Below are positions 28,008 through 37,006 of a stretch of 64,000 bases of DNA, one piece after another. Positions within the stretch are counted from its first letter, which is position 1. Each line of letters opens with the position of its first letter. This DNA comes from Spongiihabitans sp963422685. GTDB lineage: Bacteria; Pseudomonadota; Gammaproteobacteria; Arenicellales; Poriferihabitantaceae. The stretch lies in the NCBI GenBank assembly GCA_963422685.1, contig OY730442.1:310001-374000 (forward strand). The letters run 5' to 3'. Position numbers and translations under genes: made by a program. A model generated the notes under the pieces. It searched no databases and was not told the origin of the DNA. It saw only the letters and a program-made list of their open reading frames with translations.

Positions 28008-28775
28008 TTAAAAAAGTGCTGGTTGCAATGGTGAACCTGCAACCAGTCCGCCGTCCACCGTGATTGTCTGACCGGTAATAAATACAGCATCCCGAGATGC
28101 CAGCCACACGGCCGCAGCGGCGATATCTTCCGGTTGACCAAGTCGTCCTAAGGGATGGCGCACCAGTGCATCCGCTTTTGCCGCATCTGGATTGTCTGCC
28201 AAATCAAATGCCGTCTCTGCCATCGCCGTCATGATCCAGCCGGGGCAGATGGCATTACAGCGAATCCCGTCCGCACCGTGATCGACGGCGATGCTGCGGG
28301 TAATGCCATGCACAAATGCCTTTGAACCATTATATATTGCCATCCCCGGCTCGGCCTGATGGCCGGCGGTGGAGCCGATGTTGATGATCACGCCACCGCC
28401 ACGGCTGGTCATCAGCGGGATGAATGCGCGGCAACACAAAAACACGCCTTTAATGTTTACGCCGGTCACTTGATCCCAGTCTTCGTCCGTTGACGCTACA
28501 ATATTTTTCTCAAGTTGTACGCCGGCATTATTTACCAGCACATCCAGCCCGCCGTATTGCCGCGCCACATATTCCTTAAAGGCCAGAACATCCGGGCCCG
28601 ACCCAACATCAACCTGCCGCCAGACCACTCCAGCCTTCAGATCATGCGGCCGCTCACCCCGACCACAGGTTATAACCACGGCGCCCTCATGGTCAAAACG
28701 CGCAACAATGGCTCTGCCAATGCCACGGCTTCCGCCGGTGACCACTGCGATTTTTCCGTTTAGCCCGGCGCTCAT
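28008..28775 (-). CDS. SDR family oxidoreductase
   Basis: 255 residues, classical short-chain dehydrogenase. NAD(P) motif VTGGSRGIGRAIV at 12-24, NNAGVQ near 88, catalytic Ser region INIGSTAGHQ near 137 and YNGSKAF (YxxxK) near 151, then CPGWIMT. An alcohol or keto group of unknown identity is the substrate. Its start overlaps the stop of the Rieske oxygenase remnant upstream (ATGA), so the two were once coupled. Confidence 0.86.
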   Translation of the reverse strand: MSAGLNGKIAVVTGGSRGIGRAIVARFDHEGAVVITCGRGERPHDLKAGVVWRQVDVGSGPDVLAFKEYVARQYGGLDVLVNNAGVQLEKNIVASTDEDWDQVTGVNIKGVFLCCRAFIPLMTSRGGGVIINIGSTAGHQAEPGMAIYNGSKAFVHGITRSIAVDHGADGIRCNAICPGWIMTAMAETAFDLADNPDAAKADALVRHPLGRLGQPEDIAAAAVWLASRDAVFITGQTITVDGGLVAGSPLQPALF

Positions 28776-29022
28776 ACGGCGGTCATATTTTTAAATGCCG
28801 CCAGGATCAGCCCGTAAAAATGCTGCACTGCCTGTTCGCTCCTGCCCGAGTGGCTGTGATGAATCATATATCAACCCTGCCCAAAGGCCGGGCTCGCATA
28901 CCTTTCTGCACACATTTTCGGTCACAACGGGCTGCGGCATTGAGCGGCCAGGATTTTTCTGCAATCGGATCATAGCCTTTGCGGATATTTTCAAACTCTG
29001 ATTCGGTTAACAATGCCGTCAC
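28772..29022 (-). pseudogene. Internally deleted Rieske oxygenase remnant
   Basis: A GTG at 29022 opens TALLTESEFENIRKGYDPI and EKSWPLNAAA, like the N terminus of a Rieske-type ring-hydroxylating oxygenase. After about 46 codons the frame stops. A second frame ends SEQAVQHFYGLILAAFKN, like the C-terminal helix of the same family, and its stop overlaps the SDR start. The Rieske and iron-binding centre (about 300 residues) is absent. The assignment rests on short end segments only. Confidence 0.45.
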
Positions 29023-29315
29023 TTGGGCCCTGCATCTGATTTTTCAAATCGCGTCAAAATTCGTTTTCAATATACTGCCAATTATTTTAATGCCCGGGCA
29101 ATGATTGGCGATAGTACAGAAATAATTTTATGAATGGACCAGGTTTTGGCAAAATTACAGATATTTCCATAGCGCAGGAAGTCCAGTAAGATTGGGCGAT
29201 TGCGATCATTTGCAAATTTCAGGATTACAACCAATGCAGTGGCAATTCTGGTGGATGCGCACCAACGACAAATCATTTAATTAACCATAAACTCTGACCA
29301 AAGCCGAGGAGAAAA
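29023..29315. other. Divergent promoter region for the GS-family gene
   Basis: About 290 A/T-rich bases between the Rieske remnant and the GS-like gene. A strong ribosome site (GAGGAGA) ends 4-5 bases before the ATG at 29316. No paired promoter boxes or riboswitch are convincing by eye. Confidence 0.4.
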
Positions 29316-30740
29316 ATGAGCAATATCTATTTCCAGCATTTTAATGATGCCCTGCCAGACCCCAAACGCCTGGCAGAAGAGAAGAAGAAACTTGAAGATG
29401 CCGGTGTCAAATATATTCTTTCGTGCTGGATCGATATGTTCGGCATTCCAAAAACCAAGCCCGTGCCAATCGCTGACTTCGAACTGCTGTGCATGGGTAA
29501 AGGCCCGCAATTCGCCGTTCACTCGGTTTCTTTTGTCCCGGAATTGGGCCCGGCCGACGCCGACCAGATCCCGTTACCGGATATCGACACCCTGGTAATC
29601 TGCCCCTGGGATGAAACAATTGCCTGGGTATTCGCCGATTTATGGTGGCAGGACAAGCCCTACAATCTGTGCCCGCGGCAGGCATTAAAGCGCACAATCA
29701 GCGAGGCCGCAAATGCAGGCTATGCCATGTACGCCGGCATTGAACCCGAATTCATTGCCATGCAATGGAATGATGAGGGTATGCCGGTGAAAGCCATTGA
29801 TGATGATCCACGACCCGGCGAAGGCTTGCGGCCTCGGCGCCAGGCGTTTGGTTATGATGTGGAATATTCTATGGATTCCATGGGTTTTCTCGGAGAGATG
29901 ATCGATATCCTCCAAGAGCTTGGATGGCAGGTTCACGATGTGGTTACCGAAGGCGCGTATTCACAATTTGAGCTGGATTTTCACTATACCGATATTCTGA
30001 ATATGGCCGACCGATTCGTTTTTCTGCGGGTTCTGCTCAAGGAAATCGCGAAAAAGCATGGCATGTTCATTACCTTTATGCCGAAACCCACCACCGGCGA
30101 CTGGCGCTCAGGGGCGCATATCAACACATCAATGCAACGCATCGACCATCCCGGGATTAATCTCTATGAGGGTAAAAACGGCCAGTGGAGCGAACAGGCG
30201 TTCCACGCCCTCGGCGGTATTTTGCAACACGGCAGCGCGATCACAGCAATCGCCTGCTGCACGGTGAATTCCTATAACGGCCTGGTGCCTAAAGTCGGCG
30301 GATTCGAAGGCGGGACCTATACCTGGGCGCCCACCCATATGGCCTATGGCAAAAACAATCGCTCGGCCATGCTGCGCCTGCCGCAGAGTCGATTTGCCAT
30401 TGAGAACAGAGCGGCAGACATGTGCATGAACGTTTATCTGGGATTGGGTATGATGCTGGCGGCTACGCTGGATGGCCTGGTCAACCAACTTGACCCGGGC
30501 AGATCACTCGATGAAGATCTTTATGTTATGGATGAGCTGGAGAAAGTGGAGCGTGCGATTACGCCACTGCCGCGCAATTTGCTCGAAGCCACCGAACACC
30601 TTGCCCGAAGTGAACTGGCCAAAAATGTACTGGGGCCGGTGATGCTGAACTCTTTCCTGCGGTACAAAGTAGACGAATGGGAGCGGTATCACCAATCTGT
30701 AACTGATTGGGAAGTTCGGGAATATCTGAGATTGTATTGA
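29316..30740 (+). CDS. Glutamine synthetase family ligase (type III/GMAS-like)
   Basis: 474 residues. ATP-dependent ligation of an amine to glutamate. The GS fold is visible: GIEPEFI (metal Glu), EGAYSQFELDFHYTD (second metal site), GAHINTSM (His), NSYNGLVP and NNRSAMLRLPQ (Arg) then AIENRAADMCMN. The adenylylation Tyr loop of GSI is not seen. Wording suggests the group containing GSIII and gamma-glutamylmethylamide synthetase. A Rieske demethylase-like enzyme just downstream makes methylamine or a related amine a sensible substrate, but ordinary glutamine synthesis is not excluded. Followed 35 bases later by the Rieske gene. Confidence 0.8.
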   Translation: MSNIYFQHFNDALPDPKRLAEEKKKLEDAGVKYILSCWIDMFGIPKTKPVPIADFELLCMGKGPQFAVHSVSFVPELGPADADQIPLPDIDTLVICPWDETIAWVFADLWWQDKPYNLCPRQALKRTISEAANAGYAMYAGIEPEFIAMQWNDEGMPVKAIDDDPRPGEGLRPRRQAFGYDVEYSMDSMGFLGEMIDILQELGWQVHDVVTEGAYSQFELDFHYTDILNMADRFVFLRVLLKEIAKKHGMFITFMPKPTTGDWRSGAHINTSMQRIDHPGINLYEGKNGQWSEQAFHALGGILQHGSAITAIACCTVNSYNGLVPKVGGFEGGTYTWAPTHMAYGKNNRSAMLRLPQSRFAIENRAADMCMNVYLGLGMMLAATLDGLVNQLDPGRSLDEDLYVMDELEKVERAITPLPRNLLEATEHLARSELAKNVLGPVMLNSFLRYKVDEWERYHQSVTDWEVREYLRLY

Positions 30741-30775
30741 CGTGCGATCATTTTGATGAGCACCGCGAATAAAAA

Positions 30776-31882
30776 GTGAATGGTCAATTTGAAAATTTCC
30801 TGGATACATCTGGCCCGGTAAAGCATGGTTTGCCGCCTTTTGTATATACCGACGACGGGTTTTGGCAAATAGAAAATCAGACCCTGTTCCCCGGCAGTTG
30901 GGTGTTCGCCGGTTTTGCCCACGAGTTAAAAAACCCGGGCGATGTCCAGCCGGTGACGGTGGCGGGAAAACCATTTTTCCTGATACGCAATAACCACAAC
31001 AAAATTACATCATTTCATAATGTCTGCCGGCATCGCTGCCTGAAACTCATCGAAAAGCGTGGCAATTGTGGACAATTGATTCAATGCCCTTATCATGCCT
31101 GGGTATATGACCTCAAAGGCCGACTCAGGGCGGCGCCCTATTTTGCCGGTCAACACAGAAAACCGCCCCCAGGATTCAACTTGGCCGACAACGGTTTGGT
31201 TCCAGTGAATTGCGCAACCTGGCACGACTGGGTTTTTATCAATATCGATGGCAATGCCCAATCTTTTGACTCCTTTGTAGCGCCGTTAAAAAAACAACTG
31301 GGCAGCATGGATCTGGAGCAAATCAGGCCCGTGGCCACGATCGATTTCGGCCTGCTGAAAACCAACTGGAAATCGCTGATGGAGAATTTCATCGAGCCCT
31401 ATCACGTGCAGTTTGTCCACAAAACCACCACCAGCCAGCCTTTGTCCGATCACTACACCATATTGGCAGATCACTGCCTGGGAAGCGCTTGCGATATCAG
31501 CCAGGATCAAGGCAGGGATACCGCCGGAACGCTGGCGGTTACGTCCAGCTTTCTCACACTGTTCCCGAATTTTGTGCTGGGCACCTATGCGCCGGATCAA
31601 CTCGGTGTCCACCTGAATATTCCGGTCAGTGCGCGGGAAACCGCCCAGCGTCGGGTCATTTATCTGCATAAGGACAACCCGGCCACGGAGCATGAAATCG
31701 AACAAATCCGCAGCCTCTGGTACCATGTGCACAAAGAAGATCACGAAATTTGTGAACGACTGCAGCAAGGGCGATTGTCCGATGCAGCGGCAAACGGAGG
31801 GGTTCTGTCACCCCATTGGGAAGACAGCGTCCGACGATTCCAGGAACTGGTATTCGATGCGGTTTTGCCCGCGCTGAAATAA
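30776..31882 (+). CDS. Rieske non-heme iron oxygenase, alpha subunit
   Basis: 368 residues from a GTG at 30776. Rieske [2Fe-2S] ligands in CRHRC..CPYHAWVYDLKGR (CxH about 83-85, CxxH about 103-106). The mononuclear iron site is ENFIEPYHVQFVHKTT (His-x4-His about 206-211), with the bridging Asp/Glu nearby. Class comparable to glycine-betaine (GbcA) or carnitine (CntA) demethylase-type oxygenases. A reductase partner (GbcB/CntB) is not in the window. Substrate unproven. Confidence 0.85.
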   Translation: MNGQFENFLDTSGPVKHGLPPFVYTDDGFWQIENQTLFPGSWVFAGFAHELKNPGDVQPVTVAGKPFFLIRNNHNKITSFHNVCRHRCLKLIEKRGNCGQLIQCPYHAWVYDLKGRLRAAPYFAGQHRKPPPGFNLADNGLVPVNCATWHDWVFINIDGNAQSFDSFVAPLKKQLGSMDLEQIRPVATIDFGLLKTNWKSLMENFIEPYHVQFVHKTTTSQPLSDHYTILADHCLGSACDISQDQGRDTAGTLAVTSSFLTLFPNFVLGTYAPDQLGVHLNIPVSARETAQRRVIYLHKDNPATEHEIEQIRSLWYHVHKEDHEICERLQQGRLSDAAANGGVLSPHWEDSVRRFQELVFDAVLPALK

Positions 31883-31915
31883 ATTTTCACCAACTCTAAA
31901 AGCAGAAAAACCACG

Positions 31916-32347
31916 ATGAAAAATATAGCCGGAAACATGCCGGATTTTCGTATCGATCACACCATGCTGCGGGTCAGCGACCTCGATAAAACCCTGGATT
32001 TTTATGTCCGCATTCTGGGCATGAAAGTGCTGCGCCAGAATGAATATCCCGAAGGGAAATTCACCAATACATTCATCGGTTATCAGGGGGAAGATGACGG
32101 CACAACCATTGAACTGACCTACAATTGGGAGCAAAGCGAACCCTATGATCGCGGCAATGCCTGGGGGCATATCGCCTTAAAAGTTGACGATGTTTTTGCT
32201 GCCAGCGAATATCTGAAAAGCCAGGGCGTGGAATTTACCAAACAGCCTTCACCAATGAAAAACGGGTCGCGTATTTTGGCTTTTATCAAGGACCCTGATG
32301 GTTACCCCATCGAATTAAACGAACCGTTGTCAAAGTCAACGGGCTGA
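31916..32347 (+). CDS. gloA: Lactoylglutathione lyase (glyoxalase I)
   Basis: 143 residues, VOC superfamily. Isomerises the hemithioacetal of methylglyoxal and glutathione. Family signs: FRIDHTMLRVSDLDKTLDFYV (metal His), GMKVLRQNEYPEGKFT, IELTYNWE (metal Glu), YDRGNAWGHIALKVDD (second His) and FIKDPDGYPIELNE (second Glu). Very close to Ni-type GloA of proteobacteria. Start is the ATG at 31916; one eight codons later (MPDFRID) is equally plausible. Third gene of the GS-Rieske row. Confidence 0.92.
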   Translation: MKNIAGNMPDFRIDHTMLRVSDLDKTLDFYVRILGMKVLRQNEYPEGKFTNTFIGYQGEDDGTTIELTYNWEQSEPYDRGNAWGHIALKVDDVFAASEYLKSQGVEFTKQPSPMKNGSRILAFIKDPDGYPIELNEPLSKSTG

Positions 32348-32651
32348 TCGTCCGCGCTCCGGTATGCACGCGGGCATCCTGAATCAGTTCCACCCGCGGT
32401 CACCAACACCACCATAGCGGAAATATCCGCTAACGATTCGGGTCTGGATCACAGGGCACAGCTTCCACCTGCCGGTATCCGGGGTTTACAACACGCAGCT
32501 TGCCCGGGGAATCATGGCGCCCGTAATCATGATAATTCAGCAGTTGCCTGACACGTTGACCGAAACTGTTGCGGCGTTGGGATATGCCCGCCAGGGCAAT
32601 GGATTTGGGCGCCGGTCGCCTCGACATCCAGGGTACCTGCTGACTGCGCAA
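32348..32651 (-). pseudogene. Remnant of ADP-forming acyl-CoA synthetase (CoA-binding domain)
   Basis: The - frame reads PAPKSIALAGISQRRNSFGQ then LLNYHDYG..LRVVNPGYRQVEAVPCDPD. This is the N-terminal CoA-binding fold of acetate-CoA ligase (ADP-forming)-type proteins (PrSIAvvGAS..sfG, VNPkY). The frame stops at 32430, but a shifted frame continues LADISAMVVLVTAGGTDSG to about 32348, matching the later strand of the same domain. Most of the gene is missing. Confidence 0.6.
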
Positions 32652-32706
32652 TCATGTGAAGATGTATCGTCCATATCGGCTGCATTTATTTAAAACAGAT
32701 ACTCAT

Positions 32707-32732
32707 CCATGAATGATGCCCCATGAATGATG
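32707..32732. repeat. 12-bp repeat, period 14
   Basis: CCATGAATGATG occurs at 32707-32718 and 32721-32732, producing two candidate start codons at the head of the enoyl-CoA hydratase remnant. Confidence 0.85.
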
Positions 32733-33236
32733 AAGCCCGGGTTCAACCAAATGGCAGGGTGGAGATCGTCCTGAACCGTCCACCTGCCAGGGAAGTTTCC
32801 GTACAATATCGCTGTGGAGCTACTGTTAACCGACCGGAGAATGCCCGCAGCGCAAGCCGGACATTGGGGATGCGTTCACGCGGTTTTGCCCCCGCAGCGT
32901 TTATTGCTCCGTGCCCGGGAGCTGGCAAAATTGCTACCCAATGGCGCACCGCTGGCTTTGCAGGCATTACAAAGAACCGTTCCCGGTATTTATAACCTGC
33001 CAATCCGGGGCGCATTGGCCGTCGCCAAACCCGAACACAAAGATTTCTCCACTTATCAGAAAATGCTGTTGTCCGAGGATTTTATGGAAGGCGCCAGAGC
33101 GTTCGCAGAAAGACGGCCGCCCAAAATGGCAGGAGCATTAAAACCTGCATCGCGGATGATGGTATTTATAGGGCTTCTGCGGGGCGGTCAGCCCGGCCCA
33201 TTTCCCGGCCAGCCATGTTCTGAATTCATAGATTGA
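32723..33236 (+). pseudogene. Enoyl-CoA hydratase/isomerase remnant
   Basis: Begins MNDEARVQPNGRVEIVLNRPPA, the usual N terminus of crotonase-fold proteins, then the frame breaks. Frame 32814-33236 picks up the C-terminal third: ELLLTDRRMPAAQAG, then WGCVHAVLPPQRLLLRARELA, PLALQALQRTV and SEDFMEGARAFAERRPP. The central catalytic region (oxyanion hole, about 110 residues) is missing, so it is an internal deletion plus frameshift. Its end overlaps the phosphodiesterase start. Confidence 0.8.
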
Positions 33237-34174
33237 TGGCGATAAAAACCAAACCCGAAATTCATGGACATCGGGGCGCTAGAGGATTATTTCCAGAAAA
33301 CAGCCTGGCTGCCATTCAGGCTGGCATCAAGCATGGCTGCGACGCTATTGAGGTTGATCTTTGTGTCACCCGGGATAACCATCTGGTTATCCATCATGGC
33401 CCGATTCTGTCTCCTTATCTGGTCAGAGACGGCAACGGTCACTGGATAGACGCGGAAATTCGTATTCGCGAATTGAGCCTGGCCGCGTTGCAAACCTACG
33501 ACATAGGCAGAATACAACCTGAATCAGATTATGCCGCCAGGTTCCATTGTCAAACACCAGTGGATGGCGCACGCATCCCCACTCTGAGCGAGTTTGTGGG
33601 GTTGGCAGGCGAACTCGATTCAGCGGTTATTTATAATCTGGAGCTGAAGAGCACGCCTTATGATACGGCGGCCACACCCGATGTCCAGCACTATGTTGAA
33701 TTGGTGGTGCGTGAACTGGAAAAATTCAATATTGTAGAAAGGGTGTTTTTACAGAGCTTCGACTGGCGATTGGTGATGGCTGCGAAGACCCTGTTACCCC
33801 GGCTCAAAACCGGGTTTTTAACCGATCAGCAATCCGGTGTTGTTACTCCGGTTTCCGGGAAACCCACGTTATGGACAAACCATCATGATCTGCGGGAATT
33901 TAATAATCACATACCGACCATGATCAAATTTCTGGGGGGTGACGTCTGGTCAAGCAATCACCTGGATTTAACCGCAGCAGACATCCGCTGCGCCCGGGAT
34001 TCTGGACTGGAAGTCTATGTCTGGACGGTAAACAGCCAACGGGATATGGCGCGGATGATCGCCATGGGGGTAGACGCAATTACCACGGATTATCCGAACC
34101 GGCTGTTCGCCATGTTAAATCCCGGGCAGGCCAGCCGGGCAGAATGCCCGGTGTCCCGGCCGGGGCAGTCCTGA
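33233..34174 (+). CDS. Glycerophosphodiester phosphodiesterase
   Basis: 313 residues. Hydrolyses deacylated phospholipids to glycerol-3-phosphate and an alcohol. The TIM-barrel signature is clear: IHGHRGARGLFPENSLAAI at 10-28, GCDAIEVDLCVTRDNHLVIHHGP with Glu, Asp and His metal/catalytic residues (about 35-57), and YNLELKS near 138. C-terminal VYVWTVNSQRDMARMIAMGVDAITTDYPNRL is typical. No signal peptide, so probably cytosolic (UgpQ-like). Could feed phospholipid-derived glycerol into the glpK pathway; that is inference. Confidence 0.9.
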   Translation: MMAIKTKPEIHGHRGARGLFPENSLAAIQAGIKHGCDAIEVDLCVTRDNHLVIHHGPILSPYLVRDGNGHWIDAEIRIRELSLAALQTYDIGRIQPESDYAARFHCQTPVDGARIPTLSEFVGLAGELDSAVIYNLELKSTPYDTAATPDVQHYVELVVRELEKFNIVERVFLQSFDWRLVMAAKTLLPRLKTGFLTDQQSGVVTPVSGKPTLWTNHHDLREFNNHIPTMIKFLGGDVWSSNHLDLTAADIRCARDSGLEVYVWTVNSQRDMARMIAMGVDAITTDYPNRLFAMLNPGQASRAECPVSRPGQS

Positions 34175-34178
34175 ATCC

Positions 34179-35702
34179 CTAATGCTCGCCGCCTGCCTTG
34201 AAATTAAACACCGCGCCAGAGCGTATTCCAGACGGCCACCTGGCGGTGATGGTTTTCAACCGGGTGTAAAACCGCACACCCTCGGGACCATGAATGGCAT
34301 GATCGCCAAATAACGACCGCTTCCATCCACCAAAGCTGTGAAATGCCATGGGCACGGGAATCGGCACATTAATACCCACCATGCCAATTTGAATACGATG
34401 GCTGAAATCCCGCGCCGCATCGCCGTCCCGGGTAAAAATCGCGGCACCATTGCCGTATTCATGCTGGTTAATCATCTGCACCGCCTGTTCATAGCTTTCA
34501 GCCCGCACAATACTCAGGACCGGTCCGAATATCTCGTCGGTGTAAATGCTCATGCTGGTTTGCACGTGGTCGAATATAGTGGCGCCAACAAAACAGCCAT
34601 TCTGTGAACCTGCCACCACCTCCCCGCGTCCGTCCCGAACCAGCGTAGCGCCCTGATCCACGCCTTTTGCGATATAGCTTTCAATCCGTGCTTTCGCCCG
34701 GGGATTGATGACCGGCCCCATTTCCGCATCCGGATTGGTATACGGCCCCACTTTCAACGAGTCCAGTTTTGGCAGCAGTCTTCCAATCAATGTGTCAGCA
34801 GGCTTGTCCCCTATCGAAACAACCACCGAAATCGCCATGCAGCGTTCACCGGCCGAACCATACGCCGCGCCCATCACCGCATCCGTCACTTGCTCCATAT
34901 CCGCGTCGGGCATCACCACCATATGATTCTTGGCACCGCATAAAGCCTGGACACGTTTATTATGGGCGATGCCGGTATGATAAATATATTCACCGATTGC
35001 AGTGGACCCCACAAAGCTCACCGCCTGCACACGCTCATCTGTCAGCAAGATATCGACCGCTTCCTTATCGCCGTTAACCACATTGAGCACACCGTCAGGC
35101 AGCCCGGCTTGCTGCATTAATTCCGCCAGCAGCAGCGGGCAGGAGGGGTCGCGCTCAGAGGGCTTGAGCACAAACGTGTTGCCGCAGGCGATGGCTATCG
35201 GGAACATCCACATCGGCACCATGGCCGGAAAATTAAACGGCGTGATCCCGGCGCAAACGCCCAAAGGCTGACGAATGCTCCATGAATCCACGCCGGCCGC
35301 TACGCTGCCGGAATGCTCGCCTTTCAGCAACTGGGAAATTCCGCAGGCAAATTCAACCACTTCCAAACCCCGGGTAATCGAACCTTTGGCATCTTCCAGG
35401 GTTTTGCCATGCTCGCAGGACACGGTCTCAGCCAGCGCATCCATGTTCGATTTGATCAAATCCCGAAATGCAAACATCACTTGGGTACGCCGGCCCGCTG
35501 GCGTTGACGCCCAGGCAGGAAATGTGTCCCAGGCGCTGGCAATGGCTTGCCTGACGTCATCACGACTGGCCAGCGGCACCTGTTTAACCACGACCCCCAG
35601 CGCCGGATTGTATATATCCCCGAACCGCTCGCTATTGCCCGGAGACTTTCGACCGTTGATGAAGTGGTGCAGTTTTTCGATTTCAATTGATTCTTGTTTC
35701 AT
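34179..35702 (-). CDS. mmsA: CoA-acylating methylmalonate-semialdehyde dehydrogenase
   Basis: 507 residues from the ATG at 35702, which follows an AGGAAA ribosome site; a frame six codons longer begins with poor sequence. NAD-dependent oxidation of (methyl)malonate semialdehyde to propionyl- or acetyl-CoA in valine, beta-alanine or acrylate/DMSP-type breakdown. Landmarks: AGITPFNFPAMVPMWMFPIA, GNTFVLKPSERDP, VSFVGSTAIGEYI and the catalytic Cys in GSAGERCMAISVV. Downstream of a MetE-like gene after 112 bases on the same strand. A 5' fragment is duplicated at 27.1-27.4 kb. Confidence 0.93.
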   Translation of the reverse strand: MKQESIEIEKLHHFINGRKSPGNSERFGDIYNPALGVVVKQVPLASRDDVRQAIASAWDTFPAWASTPAGRRTQVMFAFRDLIKSNMDALAETVSCEHGKTLEDAKGSITRGLEVVEFACGISQLLKGEHSGSVAAGVDSWSIRQPLGVCAGITPFNFPAMVPMWMFPIAIACGNTFVLKPSERDPSCPLLLAELMQQAGLPDGVLNVVNGDKEAVDILLTDERVQAVSFVGSTAIGEYIYHTGIAHNKRVQALCGAKNHMVVMPDADMEQVTDAVMGAAYGSAGERCMAISVVVSIGDKPADTLIGRLLPKLDSLKVGPYTNPDAEMGPVINPRAKARIESYIAKGVDQGATLVRDGRGEVVAGSQNGCFVGATIFDHVQTSMSIYTDEIFGPVLSIVRAESYEQAVQMINQHEYGNGAAIFTRDGDAARDFSHRIQIGMVGINVPIPVPMAFHSFGGWKRSLFGDHAIHGPEGVRFYTRLKTITARWPSGIRSGAVFNFKAGGEH

Positions 35703-35814
35703 GGATTTTCCTGCGCACAATACGCGCCGCTTCTGTACGATTTAAAGTAAAAGATGAATGTATTCCAGAGAGTTGTCTTTTTCAACTGCCCGTCTCGCGG
35801 CAAAGCAGATGGGA

Positions 35815-36867
35815 TTACAGACTTTTTGCCGCAGAGCTGAGATGCTTGAGTTTGGCCATGGCAAGGTCCCTGCCGAGCAGCCCCAAACCACAATCCGGCG
35901 CGGCCAGCAAGCGCTCGGCATCGATATGCTCCAGCGCCAGTTTAAGACGCCAGGTAATTTCTTCGACGGATTCCAGCCGGCTTTTTGCAATCGCCACTGC
36001 GCCGAAAATAACCGACGTGGTATTAAAGCGCTCAAGCAGAGATAAATCATTGTGGCGATGCGCATCCTCGAAAGAGACCGAGTTAATGCTGGAATCCTCA
36101 ATCGCGTCGGCAATTTGAAAATACGAATCCGGGTCAGCCTTGGGGTAGTCTGATCTGTCCAGTTTGTCAGGATAACCACAACACATGTGCACCGTGCGCA
36201 CCACGTGGGCCGGGCAGCCATGGAATACTTTTTCAAGGTTTTCGAATCCAAAATCCAGCGCATTCTGCGGTTGTCGGGCAAATACCGGTTCATCAATCTG
36301 GATATGCCTGCATCCCGCCGCAGCCAGGGCCAGCACTTCCACGTTCAGCGCCCCGGCCAGGTCTGCACCGAGTTTTCTGGCATCGTGATAATAAAGGTCC
36401 GCATTGGTGTCGCTAATGGTCATCGGCCCGGGCAGGGTGATTTTGAGCGGTCTGCGGGTAAATGACTGGGCCGTTTCCCAGTCGTTGACACTATATTGCC
36501 GCTTTATCGAAACCGGGCCGACGATGGATGGCAGATTCGCGCTATACGTGCCGCCGCGCACCTGCTTTTCTGTCAGATTTATAAAATCGAATCCATGTAA
36601 ATGTCGGCAATGGTAGTGAATATAGTTTTCACGCACTATTTCACCGTCCGTGGGTATATCGATGCCGCATTCGACCTGGTCTGTGACTGCCTGCCTGATT
36701 CCCTGTTTAATAATATCCGGCCCGTCCGGGCCCATGGCTTCCATGGCATCGGCCCAGAGTTTCGTCGGGTGCGGCGTATCCGGGCCGGCCTGGCTGTTAA
36801 ACCAGTCGGGCAGTTTTACGTATTCCGGTTTGGGATAAGCCCCGATACAGGTGGTTACTAAAGGCAT
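35815..36867 (-). CDS. Cobalamin-independent methionine synthase-related protein (MetE C-terminal type)
   Basis: 350 residues, i.e. only the catalytic UROD/MetE-C half. The zinc site is intact: HMCCGYPD (His and Cys about 230), SFEDAHRH (Glu about 263) and APDCGLGL (Cys about 335); IDEPVFARQP near 198 is also typical. Such stand-alone proteins transfer methyl groups to a thiol from a donor that is often not methyl-THF-glutamate. No MetE N-terminal domain is present. Divergent from a MocR regulator and upstream of mmsA, so it may belong to a regulated pathway for methylated compounds. That is inference. Confidence 0.8.
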   Translation of the reverse strand: MPLVTTCIGAYPKPEYVKLPDWFNSQAGPDTPHPTKLWADAMEAMGPDGPDIIKQGIRQAVTDQVECGIDIPTDGEIVRENYIHYHCRHLHGFDFINLTEKQVRGGTYSANLPSIVGPVSIKRQYSVNDWETAQSFTRRPLKITLPGPMTISDTNADLYYHDARKLGADLAGALNVEVLALAAAGCRHIQIDEPVFARQPQNALDFGFENLEKVFHGCPAHVVRTVHMCCGYPDKLDRSDYPKADPDSYFQIADAIEDSSINSVSFEDAHRHNDLSLLERFNTTSVIFGAVAIAKSRLESVEEITWRLKLALEHIDAERLLAAPDCGLGLLGRDLAMAKLKHLSSAAKSL

Positions 36868-37006
36868 GATTTGAATCTCTCGTGTAGATGTCTGGATTTG
36901 GCGACTTTGGCGAATAGTAATCGGTTACAGGATTTAATACAGCACAATGACAAGGCATATCTCCGAATGCAATGGTGGATTGCCGGTAATTGATCGCTTC
37001 AGCACG

